Assembly: GCA_905182225.1 (NCBI GenBank)
Contig: CAJJAJ010000009.1
Coordinates: forward strand, 1 to 64,000
Reading direction: 5' to 3'
Source: an uncultured Aquiluna sp.
GTDB lineage: Bacteria; Actinomycetota; Actinomycetes; Actinomycetales; Microbacteriaceae
DNA length: 64,000 nucleotides
Position 1 is the stretch's first letter. Every line of letters starts with the position of its first letter. The notes under the pieces were generated by a model that made no database searches, was not told the origin of the DNA, and saw only the letters and a program-made list of their open reading frames with translations. Of the stretch, positions 1 through 8,521 are shown piece after piece. The position numbers and the translations under genes were made by a program.

Positions 1-85
1 CTGAAATGCCTCTGGTGACTGCAGGCATGTCACGAAAATAGCCCACCCATTTTTGGCGGCGGCGTTTTAGTGGGGTTAACCGCAT
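1..85 (-). CDS. possible 5' end of an unidentified gene running off the window
   Basis: An ATG at 85 opens a frame of 28 codons that stays open to the window edge. The peptide is basic at first (MRLTPLKRRRQKW) and then runs GYFRDMPAVTRG. I do not recognise it. There is no clear Shine-Dalgarno sequence upstream of the ATG. The gene would lie just downstream of the tRNA-Pro, on the same strand. A 28-codon open frame can occur by chance, so this is weak. The stretch 86-165 holds nothing else I can name. Confidence 0.2.
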   Translation of the reverse strand, partial: MRLTPLKRRRQKWVGYFRDMPAVTRGIS

Positions 86-165
86 TGATAGGTCGTGCTT
101 AGGCTCTAACTGGCGCTTTAGGCTGCAACAGTGGAAACATCGACAGCCATTAACTCAACACGCCG

Positions 166-239
166 TCGGGCTGGCGGGATTTGAACCCACGACCCCTTGT
201 CCCCCAGACAAGTGCGCTACCAAGCTGCGCTACAGCCCG
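166..239 (-). tRNA. tRNA-Pro (anticodon GGG)
   Basis: On the minus strand a 74-nt cloverleaf can be folded. The acceptor arms CGGGCTG and CAGCCCG pair, and the D arm contains AGCTTGGTAGCGC. The anticodon stem CTTGT/ACAAG encloses the loop CTGGGGG, whose anticodon is GGG (203-205), which reads CCC and CCU proline codons. The T arm contains GTTCAAATCC. The terminal CCA is not encoded: the bases after the discriminator A are CGG, so CCA must be added after transcription. It lies 25 nt downstream of the PopT-like gene on the same strand. Confidence 0.95.
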
Positions 240-264
240 TTGCCGCTAGACAACATGGTCGAGT

Positions 265-1146
265 CTATTGGGTGGTTCTGCTCTTCAGATACCGCTCCAG
301 GCCAATCGTTATTGCAACGACGCCAGCTCCCAGCAATAGTGCAACCACCGGCCCAGTCGGGTCCGTGATGCCTAGAGGCTCTCGCGCTTGATCTTGCCAT
401 GGCCACAGCGCTCGTAGCGATCCGATCATCAGGCCAATCATCAAGCTCAGAGTTAGAGCCCGGTAGTTATCCAGGAACCATTTCATGACCATTGCAAAAC
501 TCAGAAGGCCGATAATTGCTCCGATAACAAACAGACCCAGGTATCCAAGGTCTCGGTTGTTTACCGCTGCAATAGTTGGCCCATACATGCCCACCGCCAG
601 TAAGAAAAAGGAGCCGGAAACACCCGGCAGAACTAGCGCGCAGACAGCCAGGCCTGCAAACAGAACAATCTGCCAGGCAACAGGGTTGTCGAGGCCCGCA
701 TTCGGAAGCGAAGTCAGCCAGAAAGCAACTATTGCCCCAAGAATCAGAATGGCCAAGTGAATTGACCGAAAGCTTTTGCCAACGAGTCGCAACGGAACAT
801 AAAGCGAAGCTATGAGCATGCCCGCGAACGCGGCACGGACAATTTCGGGTTCAGCAACTAGAAGTGGCTCCAAAATCGACGCCATCGTGAGAATCGCGAG
901 AATCATGCCAAATAATATCGGAAGCAAAATCGTGAATTTGATTTCGCGAAATTGCTTGCCGGCATCTTTGGGCTTGCCGCGAAGTAAAAATCCGACGGCG
1001 CGTACTAGGTGAGAAATGCCGTTGATGATGTGATCGTAAACGCCGACTATGAGCGCAACTGTCCCACCGGAAACTCCCGGAATTACCTCGGCCGTGCCAA
1101 TGAGCATGCCCCTTAGAGCATTACCGGCAAACAGCGAAGGTTTCAC
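265..1146 (-). CDS. DUF368 / PopT-family polytopic membrane protein (undecaprenyl-phosphate translocase family)
   Basis: A 293-residue, strongly hydrophobic protein with about eight membrane segments. It carries the two half-repeats typical of DUF368: IPGVSGGT near residues 22-29 and LPGVSGSF near 173-180. Members of this family (PopT) have been shown to return the lipid carrier undecaprenyl phosphate to the cytoplasmic face for cell-wall synthesis; that role is transferred here by family. The start is GTG at 1146, and its first base is shared with the der stop codon (TAGTG), so it is probably translated by coupling to der. It is the last protein gene of the 17-gene array, followed by tRNA-Pro. 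Confidence 0.85.
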   Translation of the reverse strand: MKPSLFAGNALRGMLIGTAEVIPGVSGGTVALIVGVYDHIINGISHLVRAVGFLLRGKPKDAGKQFREIKFTILLPILFGMILAILTMASILEPLLVAEPEIVRAAFAGMLIASLYVPLRLVGKSFRSIHLAILILGAIVAFWLTSLPNAGLDNPVAWQIVLFAGLAVCALVLPGVSGSFFLLAVGMYGPTIAAVNNRDLGYLGLFVIGAIIGLLSFAMVMKWFLDNYRALTLSLMIGLMIGSLRALWPWQDQAREPLGITDPTGPVVALLLGAGVVAITIGLERYLKSRTTQ

Positions 1147-2603
1147 TAGCGAAGCCTTTTACGGCGCTCTCTGACCCTTACGCCAAGCTCAACCGGAGAG
1201 CCCTCAAAGCCATAAGTTTCGCGGAGCTTACGAATAATGAATCTTCGGTAGCCGGCCTCCAAGAAACCGGTAGAAAACACAACAAACTTTGGTGGTCTGG
1301 CTGCGGCCTGGGTGCCAAACAGGATCCTCGGCTGCTTGCCGCCCCTGATTGGGTGAGGATTGGAAGCCTGAATCTCTTGCAAGAAAGCATTGAACTTACC
1401 GGTTGGTACTCGTTTGTCCCAAGACTCTAAGGCAACCTCTAGGGCTGGAACTAGTTTCTCCAAGTGCCTACCGGTCAAAGCCGACAGGTTTACTCTCGGC
1501 GCCCAGTCAACGTGAGCCAAATCTGATTCAATTTCTTTCTCAAGATACATGCGGCGCTCATCATCAAGTGAGTCCCATTTATTGAAAGCCAAAACCAGTG
1601 CGCGACCTGATTCCAAGCCCAACTGAACGATTCTGACATCGGCCTCGCTGATCGGCTGTGTGACATCAAACAGCACCACAGCAACTTCTGAGCGCTCAAG
1701 CGCTGCGGCAGTTCTTAGCGCAGCGTAGAAATCCGCACCTTGTGCTTTGTGAAGCTTCTTGCGAATGCCGGCGGTGTCAACAAAGCGCCAAGTCTTTCCG
1801 GCAATTTCGACCTGCTCGTCAATTGGATCGCGAGTGGTCCCGGCTAATTCGTTCACGACTGCACGGTTAGTTCCGGTTGCCTTGTTTAGCAACGAGCTCT
1901 TACCAACATTCGGGCGACCGATAAGTGCGACTCTTCTTGGACCAGAATATTCTTCTTCGGCAACTTCGGATTTCTCGGGAAGCATCTTTAGAGCCGCATC
2001 TAGCAGGTCAGCAACTCCGCGACCGTGGAGGGCGGAAACCGGGAAGGGCTCCCCCAGTCCCAGTGACCACAAGCTTGCTGCCTCTGGCTCGAGGTGCAGG
2101 TCGTCTATCTTGTTGGCTACCAAAATCACCGGCTTGCCGCTTGCGCGCAACATTTGAACTACTCGCTCATCAGATGCGGTCGGACCGACCATTGCATCCA
2201 CGATAAACAAAACTCCGTCGGATAGCTCTACTGCGACTTCAGCCTGAGCAGCTACCGCTAAATCGATACCCTTGGCGTCAATCTCCCAGCCACCGGTGTC
2301 AACAAGGGTTATTGGCTTGCCGTTCCATTCAGCCTTATAGGAGACTCGATCTCTAGTAACCCCTGGCTTGTCCTCAACAACTGCTTCTCGCCGGCCCAAG
2401 ATTCTGTTAACCAGGGCGGATTTGCCAACATTTGGCCGTCCCACGATTGCAAGAACTGGAGGGGCGGTGTGAAAGCCCTCTTCTGGGCTGTCGGCTAATT
2501 CAAGATCTAGAAGACCAATGTCGTCTTGATCCAACTCGTAGTCGACCAGCTCGTCCTTTAGAAGGCCAGTCTTGGCCTCGTCTAAGTTGTCCGCATCGCT
2601 CAC
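1146..2603 (-). CDS. der: ribosome biogenesis GTPase Der (EngA)
   Basis: 485 residues with the tandem GTPase layout unique to Der. The first P-loop GRPNVGKS is at 55-62, with DTGG near 102 and NKID near 164. The second GRPNVGKS is at 229-236, with DTAG near 276 and NKWD at 341-344. A KH-like C-terminal domain follows. Der acts in late 50S subunit assembly. The N-terminal extension of about 50 acidic residues is typical of actinobacterial Der. The start GTG at 2603 overlaps the cmk stop as GTGA, with AGGGA upstream. The cmk-der pair is conserved in actinobacteria. Confidence 0.97.
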   Translation of the reverse strand: MSDADNLDEAKTGLLKDELVDYELDQDDIGLLDLELADSPEEGFHTAPPVLAIVGRPNVGKSALVNRILGRREAVVEDKPGVTRDRVSYKAEWNGKPITLVDTGGWEIDAKGIDLAVAAQAEVAVELSDGVLFIVDAMVGPTASDERVVQMLRASGKPVILVANKIDDLHLEPEAASLWSLGLGEPFPVSALHGRGVADLLDAALKMLPEKSEVAEEEYSGPRRVALIGRPNVGKSSLLNKATGTNRAVVNELAGTTRDPIDEQVEIAGKTWRFVDTAGIRKKLHKAQGADFYAALRTAAALERSEVAVVLFDVTQPISEADVRIVQLGLESGRALVLAFNKWDSLDDERRMYLEKEIESDLAHVDWAPRVNLSALTGRHLEKLVPALEVALESWDKRVPTGKFNAFLQEIQASNPHPIRGGKQPRILFGTQAAARPPKFVVFSTGFLEAGYRRFIIRKLRETYGFEGSPVELGVRVRERRKRLR

Positions 2604-3235
2604 TTATTCACGTCCCTAATCATTTTTACCAACGCAGCGATGCTGCTTTGAAAATCCATCTCGGTTGTATCCAGCAAACTGACGCCCTCACCTGGGGTTA
2701 TAAAGTCAACAATTTGACCATCAGATAAATCTCGCTTGAGGATATTGCCAGCAGGCTCAGTTTCATCTAAGCCTCGGCGCTCTAGCCTAACGCTTGGGCT
2801 CGCAGTTAGCAGAACTTTTAATATTGCCCCGGGCGCGACAACCGTTGTTATGTCGCGTCCCTCGACGATGATGCCCCGGTTTGGGCAGGCTGTAATTCTT
2901 TTTCTGGCATCCTGAAGTTGCAGGCTTCTAACCAATTTTTCCTTTGCTACAAAGCTCACAGCTTCTGATACCGCCGCTGTCCTGATTTCTGCTGTTACAT
3001 CAACACCTGAAAGCATTACCAGCTCATTGTCCGGGTCAATTGAAATCGAATAGTCAAAGTTCTCGATCAATTGAGCTAGTTCCAAGTCTGGAAAGTTTGA
3101 TTTGTGGATTGCAAATGCCCTGTATCCGGCCCCAGTGTCCAGATACCCAAAGCCCAGCTCCCGGGCAGCCGCCTTCGAGACGCTTGATTTACCTGATCCC
3201 GCGGGTCCATCAACGGCAATTATCACTTCGGCCAT
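2600..3235 (-). CDS. cmk: cytidylate (CMP/dCMP) kinase
   Basis: 211 residues. It phosphorylates CMP and dCMP with ATP in pyrimidine nucleotide supply. The P-loop GPAGSGKSS is at residues 10-18. The family motifs LDTGAGYRA near 33 and EGRDITTVV in the middle are present. I chose the ATG at 3235 because it shares its A with the tyrA stop (TGATG) and places the P-loop at the usual distance from the N-terminus. A GTG or TTG-type start 15 nt upstream is possible but would lengthen the overlap. Neighbours are tyrA upstream and der downstream, as in mycobacteria. Confidence 0.95.
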   Translation of the reverse strand: MAEVIIAVDGPAGSGKSSVSKAAARELGFGYLDTGAGYRAFAIHKSNFPDLELAQLIENFDYSISIDPDNELVMLSGVDVTAEIRTAAVSEAVSFVAKEKLVRSLQLQDARKRITACPNRGIIVEGRDITTVVAPGAILKVLLTASPSVRLERRGLDETEPAGNILKRDLSDGQIVDFITPGEGVSLLDTTEMDFQSSIAALVKMIRDVNK

Positions 3236-4299
3236 CAGGCCAACCGCCATCCGTTTTGCACAAGCTGTGCCGTCAACTTTTCCTGAATTGCGGGTAGGAC
3301 TTGCATTTCCACTAGGCCGATTGCTGCTCCCGGCGAGTGCTCAAGCTTTATGTCTTCCAGGTTCACACCGATTTCGCCGACGAATGTCAGAAGCGCTGCA
3401 AGCGCACCGGGTGAATCGTCAATCAGCGCAGTGACAGTTTTGTATTCAAGATATTTACCGCCGTGCTTACCTGGAATCGCCGAAACCCCCTGGTTTCCAG
3501 CTGCCAGCAGCGAATGAATAACCGCAAGGGAACTGGATTCGTCAGAGTTCTGAAACGATTCCACCAGGGCGTTCATGTCTTTACTAAATTCCGCCAGTAG
3601 CGGCCCTATCGCAGCTGAATTTTGGCTCAAAATCTGCATCCACAAATCTGGGTCACTAGCAGCTATCCGAGTGGTGTCTCGAAGGCCTTGACCTGCCAGG
3701 TTTAGGTCTGCAGTTGATCCACTCGAAAGCCTTGCTGCGAGCGCCGATGACACCAGCTGAGGCAAGTGTGAAACCAAGGCGACCGAACCATCATGTTCTT
3801 GAGCAGACATCACAACCGGTAGTGCATCGAGCATTAGCGCAAGTTCAGTCACGAGCCCCAGCTGCGCGCTAGAAGAAGCCTCGTTAGGCGTAATCACCCA
3901 AGGCCTAGCAAAGAACAGGTCCGCTCTTGCGCCCTTTGGCCCTGCGGTTTCCCTGCCGGCCATTGGGTGGGAGCCTATGTAGCGAGCAGAGTCTGACCCT
4001 GATAGAAGTTGCACCTCTTTGGCAATCGATACCTTTACGCTTGCCACGTCAGTTACCACGGCATTTTTGTGGCTTGCAAGTTGCTCGCAAATGACCTTTG
4101 CAGTCAGATCCGGTGGCACACAGACAATTACAAGATCTGGCTCAACAGAAGACTCAACGCCCGCACCATATTCGATGGCCAATCCAAGATTTGCCTTCGA
4201 GTGGTCACTCAAGGAAGCGACAACGCCTTTTCGGGCAAGCGCTAATCCAAGGCTGGTGCCAATGAGACCAGCCCCAACTATTTTTATCGCTTTGTTCAC
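3235..4299 (-). CDS. tyrA: prephenate dehydrogenase with C-terminal ACT domain
   Basis: 354 residues. It oxidatively decarboxylates prephenate to 4-hydroxyphenylpyruvate in tyrosine synthesis. The N-terminus is an NAD(P) Rossmann fold (GAGLIGTSLGLA, residues 9-20). The family signature GSHPMAGRE lies at 109-117. From about residue 285 an ACT regulatory domain begins (ALIDDSPGALAALL), which suggests feedback control by an aromatic amino acid. The start is GTG at 4299, overlapping the aroH stop as GTGA. Together with aroH it makes a chorismate-to-tyrosine pair embedded in a housekeeping operon. The family could also accept arogenate; the substrate cannot be decided from sequence alone. Confidence 0.92.
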   Translation of the reverse strand: MNKAIKIVGAGLIGTSLGLALARKGVVASLSDHSKANLGLAIEYGAGVESSVEPDLVIVCVPPDLTAKVICEQLASHKNAVVTDVASVKVSIAKEVQLLSGSDSARYIGSHPMAGRETAGPKGARADLFFARPWVITPNEASSSAQLGLVTELALMLDALPVVMSAQEHDGSVALVSHLPQLVSSALAARLSSGSTADLNLAGQGLRDTTRIAASDPDLWMQILSQNSAAIGPLLAEFSKDMNALVESFQNSDESSSLAVIHSLLAAGNQGVSAIPGKHGGKYLEYKTVTALIDDSPGALAALLTFVGEIGVNLEDIKLEHSPGAAIGLVEMQVLPAIQEKLTAQLVQNGWRLA

Positions 4300-4658
4300 T
4301 GCGCTAAATCTTTTCTTAGAGCTTGTGCGCCTCTGAGGTAAACATGTTGGATCTGAGAGCGTGCAGTCTTGGTCTCCACGTGCATCATCAATCGAATGAT
4401 TCTAGGCATCGCTCCAGCGACGTCCATCTCTACGCTGCACATCAAAGGAACATCCCCGAGTCCAAGCTCTCTGGCTGCTACCGCTGGAAACTCGCTGGTC
4501 ACATCGGGGGTGGCGGTAAACCAAACCGAGATCAAGTCCGCGCTCTCAAGAGAATTCGCGTGCATGACCTTGGTGAGAAGTTCAGCCGTGGCTTGCAAGA
4601 GATTGCTTCTGTCATCTGCATCAATTTGGATGGCGCCCCTAATCGCACGAACTGCCAT
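4296..4658 (-). CDS. aroH: chorismate mutase, AroH (Bacillus) type
   Basis: 120 residues, the usual size for the monofunctional trimeric AroH fold rather than the helical AroQ fold. The N-terminus MAVRAIRGAIQIDADDR matches the AroH signature with its conserved Arg. LISVWFTATPDVTSEFPA and the C-terminal HVYLRGAQALRKDL, including the conserved Arg and Tyr, also fit. It converts chorismate to prephenate, the substrate of the next gene. The ATG at 4658 shares its A with the stop of the upstream pseudouridine synthase (TAATG) and has a strong AAGGAGG site six bases before it. Confidence 0.93.
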   Translation of the reverse strand: MAVRAIRGAIQIDADDRSNLLQATAELLTKVMHANSLESADLISVWFTATPDVTSEFPAVAARELGLGDVPLMCSVEMDVAGAMPRIIRLMMHVETKTARSQIQHVYLRGAQALRKDLAQ

Positions 4659-5440
4659 TAGCGCCTCCTTGACTTTTCGCCGTCCTGACCAACCTTCATC
4701 AGTGAACCAACCTCAAGCTTACTAAGCTCTCGGAACTGCCCGACCTTAGTGTTAGCGAGCCTTAGCGGCCCAAAGCTCTTTCGGGTTAGGTCCAATACTG
4801 GATGGCCAAGTGTCTCCATCATGCGCCTAACTATGCGGTTTTTGCCGGAGTGCATAACTAGCTCCAAAAGCGTGGAGGTGTCGTTCTGGTCAAGAATCTT
4901 GGCACTGTCTGGCTTTGCAAGCCCATCCTCTAAACGGACACCATCTTTTAGCTTTTGCATTTCGACTCTGCCAAGCACTCCCTTGACTTTAGCGACGTAA
5001 AGCTTCTCTACTTCGTAGCTTGGGTGAGCAAGCTGGTTAGCAAGTTCGCCATCATTGGTCATAAGAATCAAGCCGGTGGTTTCGGCGTCTAATCTGCCGA
5101 CGTTGAATACCCGATCCATCCCGATAAAGTAATCCGCTAGGCAGTTTCTGCCGTTTTCATCTGACATCGTGGAAACAACACCCCTGGGCTTATGGAATGC
5201 GTAGTAAACCCGGTCCGGGTCCATTTGAACTGGCTTGTGATCAACCTCTACATTGTCCTCCAGCGGGCGCACGCGGCTGCCGAGCTCAGTCACAACTTTG
5301 CCATTGACCTTCACTCGTCCCTTGACGATTAGGTCCTCAGAGGCACGCCTGGATGCAATTCCAGCTGCGGAAAGGGCTTTTTGAAGCCTTATACCTTCGG
5401 GCTTATCTTCTTGCTGATCTTCTCGATTACTCAATGCCAT
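4658..5440 (-). CDS. rluB: RsuA/RluB-family rRNA pseudouridine synthase
   Basis: 260 residues from the ATG at 5440. An S4 RNA-binding domain comes first (RLQKALSAAGIASRRASE, about 18-35). The pseudouridine synthase core follows, with the catalytic Asp in NVGRLDAETTGLIL. The family converts a uridine in 23S (RluB) or 16S (RsuA) rRNA; the large-subunit target is inferred from the neighbourhood (scpB-rluB-cmk-der) shared with other Gram-positives. A start at 5479 is also open, but the 5440 start places S4 at the normal position and limits the overlap with scpB to 14 nt. Confidence 0.88.
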   Translation of the reverse strand: MALSNREDQQEDKPEGIRLQKALSAAGIASRRASEDLIVKGRVKVNGKVVTELGSRVRPLEDNVEVDHKPVQMDPDRVYYAFHKPRGVVSTMSDENGRNCLADYFIGMDRVFNVGRLDAETTGLILMTNDGELANQLAHPSYEVEKLYVAKVKGVLGRVEMQKLKDGVRLEDGLAKPDSAKILDQNDTSTLLELVMHSGKNRIVRRMMETLGHPVLDLTRKSFGPLRLANTKVGQFRELSKLEVGSLMKVGQDGEKSRRR

Positions 5441-5975
5441 CCTGATCTGGGAGGTAGGGGCTAATTGCTGGAAGCTCATCTAGTGAATTGATGCCCAATA
5501 CCTCTAACAGCATCTGAGTGGTTCCAAACATTGCGGCACCGGTGTCTAAATCGGTGTAAAGCTCAGTAACCAAACCCCTTGACAACAGCGTCCGCACCAC
5601 TGAATCAACGTTTACTCCCCTAATAGAGGACACCTGACCACGAGAAATTGGCTGTCGATAAGCAATCACCGACAGAGTTTCCATGGCGGCATGGCTAAGC
5701 TTCGACGGGTTTTCGTTGGCAACCAATTGCCTGACGGCCCAATCGTGAGTCTGGCGAACGTAAATACGCCATCCGCCACCTACTTCTCGAAGTTCAAAAC
5801 CTCTACCGGCACCCTCGTGTGCGCTCTCGTAGTCTGCAACAAGGGCGTCAATCTCTTTTTTTACCTCACCGATCGGGGCCCCAAGGGCTCCGGCAAGGGT
5901 TATCAGGTTGAGAGGCGTTTCGGCAACGACAAGAAGTGCCTCTAGGCCCGCACGCAGTTCGAAGTCATTTCTCAT
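5427..5975 (-). CDS. scpB: segregation and condensation protein ScpB
   Basis: 182 residues with tandem winged-helix domains, the fold of the ScpB kleisin partner. Recognisable segments are LEALLVVAETPL near the start and MAAMETLSVIAYRQPISRGQ-type sequence in the second half (here HAAMETLSVIAYRQPISRGQ). ScpB binds ScpA and SMC to form the condensin complex that compacts and helps separate chromosomes. The ATG at 5975 overlaps the scpA stop by one base (TAATG) and is preceded by GAGGG. SMC itself is not in the window. Confidence 0.95.
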   Translation of the reverse strand: MRNDFELRAGLEALLVVAETPLNLITLAGALGAPIGEVKKEIDALVADYESAHEGAGRGFELREVGGGWRIYVRQTHDWAVRQLVANENPSKLSHAAMETLSVIAYRQPISRGQVSSIRGVNVDSVVRTLLSRGLVTELYTDLDTGAAMFGTTQMLLEVLGINSLDELPAISPYLPDQDGIE

Positions 5976-6781
5976 TATTGGCCCTCATAGTCAGTGCCTA
6001 AACTAGCCAGAGTTTCATCGCTAAAGTTGCTGTTTTCCCAAATTACCGTGAAATCAGAGAACGGCCCTGCCTGCTCAATGGAAATTGCTCCGACTCTGTA
6101 TAGCTCAAGCACTCCCAAAAAACGCGCGACAAATTCGCCGCGGTCCTTACTATCGGCTATCAGTTCCCGAAAACTAAGTCGCTTGGTCTTTCGAAGCTTT
6201 GAAACCAAAATTCCAACCTGCTCGCGAATGCTTATTTTCGGGGCATGTAAATGAGTCAAGCCAACGCCAGGTATTTCTTTTGGAACAAATGCCAGCTGAG
6301 CCAGCTGAGAAAACTGCTCTAAATCAGTGCTCCAGACCAATTCTGGTCGCAGGTTTCGATAGGTTTCCTCGAGCCTGACCTCACGGGCAACGCGAACAGA
6401 CTCCAGCTCTAGGGAAGTGCTGAACCAGGAGGAAATCTCCTTGAATGCGCGGTATTGGAGCAATCGTGCAAATAGCAGATCTCTTGCCTCCAAGGCGGCA
6501 ATGTCTTCTGAGTCAACTGCCTGGCTCTGGGGCAGCAAGCTGACAATCTTCATGTCCAAGAGCGTTGCAGCCACGACTAAGAATTCAGAGGCACTTTCGA
6601 TCTCTTGCCTGCTATCAAGCTGCTTTACATGCTTTAGGAATTCATCGGTGACCCGCGCTAGGGCAATTTGGGAAATGTCGAGCTCGTGCTTACCGATCAG
6701 GTTCAGCAGCAGGTCAAACGGGCCCTCAAAATTATCAAGGTGAAGCTGGAAGTCGACCTCTGATTCAAGCTGCGCTGCCAC
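5975..6781 (-). CDS. scpA: segregation and condensation protein ScpA (kleisin)
   Basis: 268 residues. The N-terminal kleisin motif FQLHLDNFEGPFDLLLNLI is clear, and KHELDISQIALARVTDEFL follows. The C-terminal winged helix, which contacts the SMC head, ends in LELYRVGAISIEQAGPFSD. ScpA bridges the SMC dimer together with ScpB. The start is GTG at 6781, inside the end of the parA-like gene (17-nt overlap). The parA-scpA-scpB-rluB order matches other actinobacteria and groups chromosome-organisation genes with xerD. Confidence 0.95.
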   Translation of the reverse strand: MAAQLESEVDFQLHLDNFEGPFDLLLNLIGKHELDISQIALARVTDEFLKHVKQLDSRQEIESASEFLVVAATLLDMKIVSLLPQSQAVDSEDIAALEARDLLFARLLQYRAFKEISSWFSTSLELESVRVAREVRLEETYRNLRPELVWSTDLEQFSQLAQLAFVPKEIPGVGLTHLHAPKISIREQVGILVSKLRKTKRLSFRELIADSKDRGEFVARFLGVLELYRVGAISIEQAGPFSDFTVIWENSNFSDETLASLGTDYEGQ

Positions 6782-7589
6782 GTTTCACCAGCTCCCTTGC
6801 AACCCTGCGATAAGACTCCGCTGCAACCGAGGTTGGCGCGAATTGGGTAATCGGCTTGCGGGCGACAGTTGCATCTGGAAACTTAACGGTTCTGGCAATG
6901 GCCGTGTCAAAAACAAGTGTTGGAAACGCCTCTTGCAATCGGGCTAGCACCTCACGGGCGTGAAGAGTTCTTGCATCGTGCATCGTCGGAATGAGCCCGT
7001 CTAGCTCCAAGGACGGATTGGTTCTTGCTTTGACCTTGTCGATTGTCTGAACCAATAAAGCTACCCCTCGAAGCGCAAAGAATTCGGTCGCCATCGGGAT
7101 TAGCACGCCATGGGCCGCGGTCAGAGCGTTGACTGTAAGCAAGCCGAGTGATGGCTGGCAATCAATAAAGATTATGTCGTAGTCGTTTTTAACTTTCTTC
7201 AAGATGCCGTCCAGGACACGCTCTCGTCCCATCTCGGTTACAAGGTTCATCTCGGCAGCCGACAGATCAATGTTCGCCGGAATGATGTCGAGGTTTTCGA
7301 TGCTCGTTTTCTGGATTGCAGCAACAGGGTCCAAGGTCGAATCCATTAGAAGATCGTAAATGGTTGTCGCGTCCTGATAGTCAGCGTCAAGGTTGACCGA
7401 TAAAGCCCCCTGCGGGTCGAAATCGACAACGAGAATTTTCCGGCCGTACTCTGCTAGAGCAGCCGCAAGATTAATTGTGGTGGTTGTTTTACCAACTCCG
7501 CCTTTTTGGTTGCACATAGCAATAATGCGAGCAGGGCCGTGCTGCTTTAGCTTGCCCGGAACGGCGAAAGCCTTGTTTGACAAATTCAC
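6765..7589 (-). CDS. ParA/Soj-family ATPase next to scpAB
   Basis: 274 residues from GTG 7589. The deviant Walker A motif KGGVGKTT is at 29-36. Walker A' (LVVDFDPQGALS) and Walker B (IIFIDCQPSLGLLTVNAL) are intact, so this is an active-type ParA ATPase. It is the homologue of the ParA-like gene that precedes scpA in mycobacteria, and is not necessarily the oriC-linked parA, since no parB lies nearby. I chose GTG 7589 because GGAGG stands five bases before it; a TTG at 7601 is also open but overlaps that site. A role in chromosome or cell-pole positioning is inferred. Confidence 0.88.
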   Translation of the reverse strand: MNLSNKAFAVPGKLKQHGPARIIAMCNQKGGVGKTTTTINLAAALAEYGRKILVVDFDPQGALSVNLDADYQDATTIYDLLMDSTLDPVAAIQKTSIENLDIIPANIDLSAAEMNLVTEMGRERVLDGILKKVKNDYDIIFIDCQPSLGLLTVNALTAAHGVLIPMATEFFALRGVALLVQTIDKVKARTNPSLELDGLIPTMHDARTLHAREVLARLQEAFPTLVFDTAIARTVKFPDATVARKPITQFAPTSVAAESYRRVARELVKRGSAA

Positions 7590-7618
7590 CCAAACCTCCA
7601 AATTATCTTTTTTATAGC

Positions 7619-8515
7619 CTACCGCCGAGCACGAGGGTGAGCGCCAAGATAGACCTCTCTTAGTGTGTCAACGGTCATCAATGTGTAGATCTGAGTGGTA
7701 GCGACCGAGGCGTGCCCAAGCAGCTCTTGCACCACCCTCACGTCCGCACCACCCTCTATCAGATGAGTCGCGAACGAATGCCTGAGCGAATGCGGGGAAA
7801 CTTCCATATCGCAGGCCTTGCCGGCCTTTTGGATTATCGCCCAAATACTCTGCCTACTAAGCCTGGTTCCACGGCCGTTAAGAAAAAGGGCGTTATCGCC
7901 ACCCTTTTTAGCCAAATAAGGCCTAGTTCGAACCAGATAAGCCTGGACGGAACGCATTGCAAAACCACCCAGCGGAACGACTCGCTCCTTGGAGCCTTTG
8001 CCACGGACTCGAATAAGTCCAGAATCATCGATCTCATCAAGATCTAGGCCCACGACCTCGCTCACCCTGGCCCCAGTTGAATACATCAGCTCCAGAATTG
8101 CACGATCTCGTAGTCGCAGTAAATCAGTCGACTTTTCCTCCGGCTCTGGGCCTGCGGCAGTCAATAGATCCAAAACTTGCTGCTGACTTAGGGCTTTGGG
8201 GAGCCTAAAGGCAAGCTTTGGTGGTCGAAGCTTGCTTGTTGGGTCATCTAGCCTCTTGTCCTCAAGAACTAGAAATTTATGAAAGCCCCTCACGGCTGCC
8301 AAAATCCTGGAGATGGTCGTGGCTTTATACCCAGCAGCGCTCAATGTCACTGAAAACTCGACGAGCTCTGGGGCCGAAACAGTAAGTTCAGTCAAAGAGT
8401 TAGATTCCAGAAAACTAAAGTAAATGCCCAAATCGCTTTTATATGCGCTCAAGGTGTTCTTACTCAGGCCTCGCTCAACGCTGAGGTGCCGGAGATAAAT
8501 ATCTAGCGGCAACAC
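7619..8515 (-). CDS. xerD: site-specific tyrosine recombinase XerD
   Basis: 298 residues, normal XerD length. The N-terminal SAM-like core-binding domain covers about 1-90. The catalytic residues are all visible: Arg150 (STGARVSE), Lys173 (GKGSKERVVPLG), His242 and Arg245 (PHSLRHSFATHL), His268 (LLGHAS) and the nucleophile Tyr277 (TTQIYT). XerD acts with XerC at dif to resolve chromosome dimers, assisted by FtsK, whose gene is also in this window (48398-50917). The start appears to be GTG at 8515, six bases after the pyrG stop. XerC is not seen here. Confidence 0.95.
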   Translation of the reverse strand: MLPLDIYLRHLSVERGLSKNTLSAYKSDLGIYFSFLESNSLTELTVSAPELVEFSVTLSAAGYKATTISRILAAVRGFHKFLVLEDKRLDDPTSKLRPPKLAFRLPKALSQQQVLDLLTAAGPEPEEKSTDLLRLRDRAILELMYSTGARVSEVVGLDLDEIDDSGLIRVRGKGSKERVVPLGGFAMRSVQAYLVRTRPYLAKKGGDNALFLNGRGTRLSRQSIWAIIQKAGKACDMEVSPHSLRHSFATHLIEGGADVRVVQELLGHASVATTQIYTLMTVDTLREVYLGAHPRARR

Positions 8516-8521
8516 AAGTAG

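Noticed and set aside
4323-4725. Plus-strand frames over aroH
   Set aside because: Antisense to a complete AroH with a strong ribosome-binding site; no independent support.
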